Positions 13,947-18,529 of a stretch of DNA of 18,529 nt are shown piece by piece. Source of the DNA: Candidatus Treponema excrementipullorum (lineage in GTDB: Bacteria > Spirochaetota > Spirochaetia > Treponematales > Treponemataceae); contig JAHLFV010000012.1 of the NCBI GenBank assembly GCA_018883625.1, forward strand, positions 1-18,529, given 5' to 3'. Numbering within the stretch: the stretch's first letter is position 1; each line of letters begins with the position of its first letter. The notes below the pieces were generated by a model. It did no database searches. It saw nothing but the letters and a program-made list of their open reading frames with translations, and had not been told where the DNA came from. Position numbers and translations under genes: made by a program.

Positions 13947-15332
13947 ATGAAAAAAAATTATGTGGGTATCCTTGTTTCTCTTGCACTTTTTTCTGTGTCT
14001 GTTGTATATGCACAGAGTGAATCGACAGTAACAGAAAATTCTGGAATGACAGCGGAGGAACCGGTAGTACGGCTGACTATAGAGCAAGCCGTAGACTATG
14101 CCCGGGAAAACAGCAAAACATTGCAAAGTTCAGCTATAGATTTGGAAATAAAAAAGCGGGCATCTTCTTATAGCTGGAACCAGTTTATGCCTTCAGTGCA
14201 GGTTACGGGAACCATGAGCAGAAAAAACGAAGTTACCCAGATGTCTATTTCTATTCCCGGCTATCCTATGCCTCCCCAGCCTGACCCTACGGAAGCAGAC
14301 CATTGGACTGCAGTGGGCAGTGTCAGTGTTTCTTGGAATTTTTCTGCTGCCATGATTGAATCTATTCGACTTGCAAAAAGGGATTATGAAGCCGGATTGA
14401 TTTCTTGGGATCAGACATTGCGACAAACGGAATTACAGATAGAAAAACTGTTTTATGGTTTGTTGTTGCAGGAAGAAAGCTTAAAAATACAGCAGGATTC
14501 TTTGGAAAATGCCCGACTCAGAATGGAGCAGGCACGAATCAACTATCTTAACGGTTTAATTCCTGAGTTATCATATATTCAAGCTCAGGTATCCTATCAA
14601 AATATGAAGCCTTCCGTTATGAAGCAGGAACAGCTGTTAAAACAACAGCTTGATATGTTTGGCTTTTTAATTGGGTTGCCTGCCGGTACCAAAATCGAAC
14701 TGGAGGGAGCTATAGAGCCGCCTCGCATTGAGCTTGTGGCTCAGGACTTAGTGGATATATCCATGGAAAATAATCCTGATATTCTTCTGTTAAACAAAAA
14801 CTTGGAAATCCTGAAATTGACCTATTCTATGCAGAATTTGCAGACATATATTCCTTCTTTAAGTCTGTCTTGGGGTTTTCAGCCGGTAGTTTCCGATATT
14901 CAGGAAAATTGGATTGACAACTATACCGACGGAGGTAGTTTTTCTGCCACTTTGGTATGGAATCTGACTAATATGTTGCCCTTTTCTGCCAATCAGCAAA
15001 AGGCAAAAGATACAAAAGACAATATCAGAAAGATGGAACTTTCTTTGGAAACTCTCAAAGAAAATACTGCATTAAATATTCGAACCCAGATTGATAATCT
15101 GAATCAGGCATGGGCAAATATTGAGGCTGCATCCGGTAATATTACCTTGGCTCAAAAATCCTACGACATGAATGTAACTTCATATCAAAACGGAACCCGG
15201 GAATTGCTTGATGTAAAAGATGCCGAGTCCCAACTGAATCAGGCAAAACTGGGATTGATTAACAGTAAATATGAATATTTAACGGGGCTGTTGGATCTTG
15301 AATACAGTCTTAATATTGATTTGATAAACTAA
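13947..15332 (+). CDS. TolC-like outer membrane efflux protein
   Basis: 461 residues. The signal peptide MKKNYVGILVSLALFSVS ends in VYA before Q23, so the protein is exported. The mature part shows the two repeated halves of the OEP family: each has a LTIEQAVDYARENSKTLQ-like start or equivalent, followed by long periplasmic coiled-coil helices rich in Gln, Leu, Glu and Asn (about 150-215 and 360-450) and Tyr/Trp-rich beta stretches. It forms the outer membrane exit duct of the pump encoded by the next two genes. The frame is open to a TTG at 13938, but ATG 13947 begins exactly at the signal peptide; GGGG at 13931-13934 is the nearest ribosome binding site. Order outer membrane protein first, adaptor second, pump third is that of Borrelia BesCAB. 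Confidence 0.9.
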   Translation: MKKNYVGILVSLALFSVSVVYAQSESTVTENSGMTAEEPVVRLTIEQAVDYARENSKTLQSSAIDLEIKKRASSYSWNQFMPSVQVTGTMSRKNEVTQMSISIPGYPMPPQPDPTEADHWTAVGSVSVSWNFSAAMIESIRLAKRDYEAGLISWDQTLRQTELQIEKLFYGLLLQEESLKIQQDSLENARLRMEQARINYLNGLIPELSYIQAQVSYQNMKPSVMKQEQLLKQQLDMFGFLIGLPAGTKIELEGAIEPPRIELVAQDLVDISMENNPDILLLNKNLEILKLTYSMQNLQTYIPSLSLSWGFQPVVSDIQENWIDNYTDGGSFSATLVWNLTNMLPFSANQQKAKDTKDNIRKMELSLETLKENTALNIRTQIDNLNQAWANIEAASGNITLAQKSYDMNVTSYQNGTRELLDVKDAESQLNQAKLGLINSKYEYLTGLLDLEYSLNIDLIN

Positions 15333-15357
15333 TAAGCGTGTCGGGAGTAAAGCAAAT

Positions 15358-16272
15358 ATGACGGTAAAAGGAATAAGCCCCGTGGTTGCGGGAATTGTGT
15401 GTGGTGTGGTTTTAATGGGATGTGCCGGTAAAAGCGAAAAGCAGGTAGCAACTCCTGTGGAAGAGGCTGTGTATGCGGTAAACACGTATGTAACTTCCGA
15501 AGAAAACTTGGATGAATATTTGGAATTCGGCGGTGATGTGTCCGCTGTGTCCAATGTAGATATTATGCCGGATACTTCTGGAAAATTGGTAGGTATTCGT
15601 GTTGCCGTAGGCGACGTGGTTAAAGCCGGCGAAATTATTGCGGAAGTTGATCCGTCAAAACCGGGTATGACCTATGTTACCAGTCCTGTTCGGACTCCCG
15701 TTTCCGGTACTATCACCAGTTTTCCCCTTTCATCGGGAACTATGGTAGCGCCTTCCATGTCTGTGGGAAAAATAAGCAGTACAAAGGACTTGGAAATCAA
15801 TATCAGTGTAGCGGAACGCTTTGTGTCCCGTATTCAGTTGGGACAAAAGGCAATCCTTACTTTTGATGCCTATCCGGGAGAAGAGTTTACGGCAAAGGTC
15901 ACTTCTGTCAGTCCCGTACTGGATACAACTTCTCGCTCCATGAGCGTAAAACTGAAAGTTGATCCACCGGATGACAGGGTAAAAATCGGTATGTATACAC
16001 GGGTAAAACTTATTACTCAAACAAAAGAGCAGGCAATTGTTATTCCCCGTACTGCCGTAGTAACAAGAAACGATGCAGATACTGTTTTTGTGGTAGATTC
16101 TGCCACTTCTACCGTTAATGCGGTTCCCGTAACCGTGGGTATTACGGTAGATGACAAGGTTGAAATTACTTCCGGTTTAACGGTGGGAGCAGAAGTTGTA
16201 ATTTCCGGTCAAACTCTGTTAGATGCCGGACGGAAAGTAAATGTAGTCAACCGTCTCGGAGGTGATGAATAA
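15358..16272 (+). CDS. RND efflux periplasmic adaptor lipoprotein lacking the helical hairpin
   Basis: 304 residues. Lipobox LMGC with C22 as the lipidated cysteine. A biotinyl-lipoyl-like domain spans about 62-130, with SGKLVGIRVAVGDVVKAGE and, after only a short linker, TPVSGTITSFPLSSGTMV. A beta-barrel domain with ERFVSRIQLGQKAILTFDAYPGEEF follows, and then a membrane-proximal domain to the C-terminus. The long coiled-coil hairpin that normally separates the two lipoyl halves is missing, which explains the short length (AcrA is about 400 residues). Borrelia BesA is a known adaptor of this hairpin-less kind. GGGAG at 15343-15347 precedes ATG 15358. The stop TAA overlaps the next gene's ATG by one base. 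Confidence 0.92.
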   Translation: MTVKGISPVVAGIVCGVVLMGCAGKSEKQVATPVEEAVYAVNTYVTSEENLDEYLEFGGDVSAVSNVDIMPDTSGKLVGIRVAVGDVVKAGEIIAEVDPSKPGMTYVTSPVRTPVSGTITSFPLSSGTMVAPSMSVGKISSTKDLEINISVAERFVSRIQLGQKAILTFDAYPGEEFTAKVTSVSPVLDTTSRSMSVKLKVDPPDDRVKIGMYTRVKLITQTKEQAIVIPRTAVVTRNDADTVFVVDSATSTVNAVPVTVGITVDDKVEITSGLTVGAEVVISGQTLLDAGRKVNVVNRLGGDE

Positions 16273-18529
16273 TGAGCTTATCAAAGCTTGCTGTTTCAAA
16301 ACCTACAACGGTTCTTATTATCTTTGTTATTTTGGCAGCCTTGGGTATTTATTCTACAGCCCAGCTGCCGGTAGACCTGTTACCGGATATGGAGCTTCCC
16401 ATGATTGCCGTTTCCTGTTCGTATACCAATGCGGGACCGGAAGAAGTTGAACGTTCCGTAACAAGAACATTGGAAAGTGTACTGTCCAGTATTACCGGTT
16501 TAAAAACCATGACCTCTACCTCTTCTACCGGTTCTTCCATGATTTTGTTGGAATTAAACTACGGCACTAACCTTGATGAAGCTACCAACGAAATTCGTGA
16601 CCAACTGGATTTGGTAAAAAACTTTATGCCGGAAGAAGCCGGTTCTCCGTTGATTATCAAAATGGACCCCTCCATGTTGCCTATTATGAACTTTGTTCTA
16701 AGTGGTAACAGAACGGCAGAAGAGTTGCGATTATATGCCGAAGATATTGTTCAGCCCCGACTGGAACAAATTGACGGTGTTGCCTCTGTACAAATAAGCG
16801 GCGGCCGGGAAAAAGCCATAGTTGTGGATATTCCCCGGGATCGTTTGGAAGCTTATTCTTTGACTATAACTCAGATTGCCCAAATGATCGGTGCTCAAAA
16901 TGTGCAAGGTTCCGGTGGGTCTATTTCCGAAGGCGACACAACTTATACTATATCTACTTCCGGAGAATACAGTTCACTGGAAGATATCCGTAATACGGTA
17001 ATAGCCTACAAAACGGATGCTGCTGCAGGCTATGGTGCCGCTACCGCTGCTCCTACCGTACAAAAAGTTTTACTGCGGGACATTGCCGACGTGTATGAGG
17101 GGTATAAACCTGTTTCCAGTTATGCCTATGTAAACGGTGTTCCCTGTGTTATTTTGAATATTCAAAAACAGAGCGGTAAAAACTCCGTACAGACAGCTCA
17201 TGCAGTAAGAAAACAGGTGGAAACTATTCAGCCTTTGTTACCGGCAGATGTTGTACTGACAGAAAGTATGAATACCACCGACATTATTGAATTGTCTATA
17301 AATAATATTATCAATTCTGTAGTGCAGGGTGCTTTGTTAGCTGTTTTGGTTTTGTTGGTCTTTTTACGGAGTATAAAGAGTACCATCATTATCAGTATTA
17401 CGATTCCTGTCTCTCTTGTTATAACCTTGGGAGTTATGAAATTTTCCGGTTTTTCTTTGAACATGATGACATTGGCAGGTCTTTCCTTGGGTGTAGGTAT
17501 GCTTGTGGATAACTCTATTGTTATCTTGGAAAATATTTACAGTTACCGTGCAAAGGGTGCAAAAGCAAAAGCAGCGGCAATTCTGGGTTCTCAAGAAATG
17601 ATTATGGCTATTACCGCCAGTACATTAACGACCATTTGTGTTTTCTTGCCTTTAGTTATGTACAGCAATGAGTTGGGAATGCTGGGACAGATTTTTTCCG
17701 GTTTAACTTTTACGGTTGTATTTTCCCTGTTGTGCAGTTTGGCAGTTGCTATAATTCTTGTTCCTGTTTTGGCTTCCAAATACCTTAAATTGGAAAATCT
17801 TGCAACAAGAGAGCGAAAAGGTCTTTGGGGTAAAATTGACGGAAAAATAGATAAGTTTTTTGCTTCCGTTGATGTGGCATATTCAAAAAAGGTTCGCTGG
17901 GTATTACACCATAAAACACTGTTTATTGTCTTTATTTTTCTGTTGTTGATTGGCAGTTTTATGCTTATTCCCGTTATCGGATTTATTTACATGCCGGAAC
18001 AGGAGTCAAACAATATCAGTGTCAGTTTAACCATGCCTAAAGGAACACGTCTAGAGGCTACCGACGAAGTTATCCGTAACTTGGAGAATATGATAACCCA
18101 AGATGTAATCGGTATAAAAGAGGTAACTTCTTCCGTTGGTGGTGGTGGACTGATGGGAGGTGGCAGCAATACTAATACGGCTTCTTTGAACATTACCCTG
18201 TATCCCTCTGCTGAAAGACAGGAAGGGTGGGATTCCGTAGAAGAAGCCACTGCAAAGATTCGCTCCAAATTTTCACTGTTCCCCGGTGCAGAGTTTTCTA
18301 TAGGTGGCAGTTCCGTAGCAATGATGACCGGTAGCGACGTAGACGTTGCCGTAAACAGTAACAGTATGGAACAGTTGGTTCAGGCTGTGAACGATATTAT
18401 TGCCGCTTTGGAAAAAAATACCGAAGGTGTACTTACAGAAATTACCAGCAGTTACGAAGAAGGTTTGCCTCAGGTTGAAATAAAAATCGACAGAAATAAG
18501 TTACAGGATTTGGGTTTGAATATTTACTC
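16272..18529 (+). CDS. RND-family multidrug efflux pump (partial, 3' end outside the window)
   Basis: HAE-1/AcrB-type proton-driven exporter, about 752 residues visible of the usual 1,000-1,050. It starts MSLSKLAVSKPTTVLIIF, giving the first membrane helix, then the porter-domain start QLPVDLLPDMELP and the typical NAGPEEVERSV. The TM4 motif GMLVDNSIVILENI carries the proton-relay aspartate D413, followed by N414 rather than a second Asp as in AcrB; many family members have this Asp-Asn pair. The second half begins after the helix at about 555-580 with MPEQESNNISVSL. The ATG overlaps the adaptor stop (TAATG), so translation is coupled. Substrates cannot be inferred. Confidence 0.95.
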   Translation, partial: MSLSKLAVSKPTTVLIIFVILAALGIYSTAQLPVDLLPDMELPMIAVSCSYTNAGPEEVERSVTRTLESVLSSITGLKTMTSTSSTGSSMILLELNYGTNLDEATNEIRDQLDLVKNFMPEEAGSPLIIKMDPSMLPIMNFVLSGNRTAEELRLYAEDIVQPRLEQIDGVASVQISGGREKAIVVDIPRDRLEAYSLTITQIAQMIGAQNVQGSGGSISEGDTTYTISTSGEYSSLEDIRNTVIAYKTDAAAGYGAATAAPTVQKVLLRDIADVYEGYKPVSSYAYVNGVPCVILNIQKQSGKNSVQTAHAVRKQVETIQPLLPADVVLTESMNTTDIIELSINNIINSVVQGALLAVLVLLVFLRSIKSTIIISITIPVSLVITLGVMKFSGFSLNMMTLAGLSLGVGMLVDNSIVILENIYSYRAKGAKAKAAAILGSQEMIMAITASTLTTICVFLPLVMYSNELGMLGQIFSGLTFTVVFSLLCSLAVAIILVPVLASKYLKLENLATRERKGLWGKIDGKIDKFFASVDVAYSKKVRWVLHHKTLFIVFIFLLLIGSFMLIPVIGFIYMPEQESNNISVSLTMPKGTRLEATDEVIRNLENMITQDVIGIKEVTSSVGGGGLMGGGSNTNTASLNITLYPSAERQEGWDSVEEATAKIRSKFSLFPGAEFSIGGSSVAMMTGSDVDVAVNSNSMEQLVQAVNDIIAALEKNTEGVLTEITSSYEEGLPQVEIKIDRNKLQDLGLNIY

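Noticed and set aside
16349..18268. Several minus-strand ORFs opposite the RND pump gene
   Set aside because: They are shadows of a clear, long plus-strand coding frame.

Overview
The window most likely comes from a spirochaete, probably a Treponema-like species. The evidence is a low but uneven GC content, several secreted proteins with loose spirochaete-type lipoboxes, and an efflux operon at the right end in the order outer-membrane factor, adaptor, RND pump. Its short adaptor lacks the helical hairpin, as in Borrelia BesCAB. The genus is an inference from style and gene content.

Layout, left to right. (1) 1-3530 is a very AT-rich accessory block. It holds the tail of a cut-off gene, a 25-codon ORF and a 662-residue helical protein chained by overlapping stop/start codons (ATGA, then TAATG). 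After a 310-base leader with two RNA hairpins comes an atypical 338-residue RNase III with all catalytic acids, a long insert, a dsRNA-binding domain and an acidic tail; a strong terminator closes the block. (2) 3531-6251 is a patchwork: a 23-bp tandem repeat array with 91-bp higher-order periodicity, a lipoprotein gene, the deletion remnant of what looks like a DUF234-type ATPase gene, an unknown minus-strand gene with an apparently leaderless promoter, and a secreted protein with three calcium-loop repeats. (3) 6274-13573 is an AT-rich sugar regulon: a LacI-family repressor, an ABC importer (binding lipoprotein and two permeases, no ATPase), a GH65 disaccharide phosphorylase and a beta-phosphoglucomutase whose reading frame is broken at an A9 tract. 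The same palindrome lies at the regulator's promoter and in front of the importer. (4) 13741-18529 holds a terminator and the tolC/adaptor/RND operon, more GC-rich than the sugar block; the pump gene runs off the right edge.

How the genes work together. The sugar regulon imports an alpha-linked glucose disaccharide or oligosaccharide, phosphorolyses it to beta-glucose 1-phosphate plus glucose (or a shortened sugar), and isomerises the sugar phosphate to glucose 6-phosphate. It must borrow an ATPase encoded elsewhere, and its last step depends on the frame of pgmB being restored. The efflux genes form a tripartite envelope pump. The best candidates for undescribed biology are the helical-protein plus RNase III block with its structured leader, the pgmB A9 frameshift and the higher-order repeat array.
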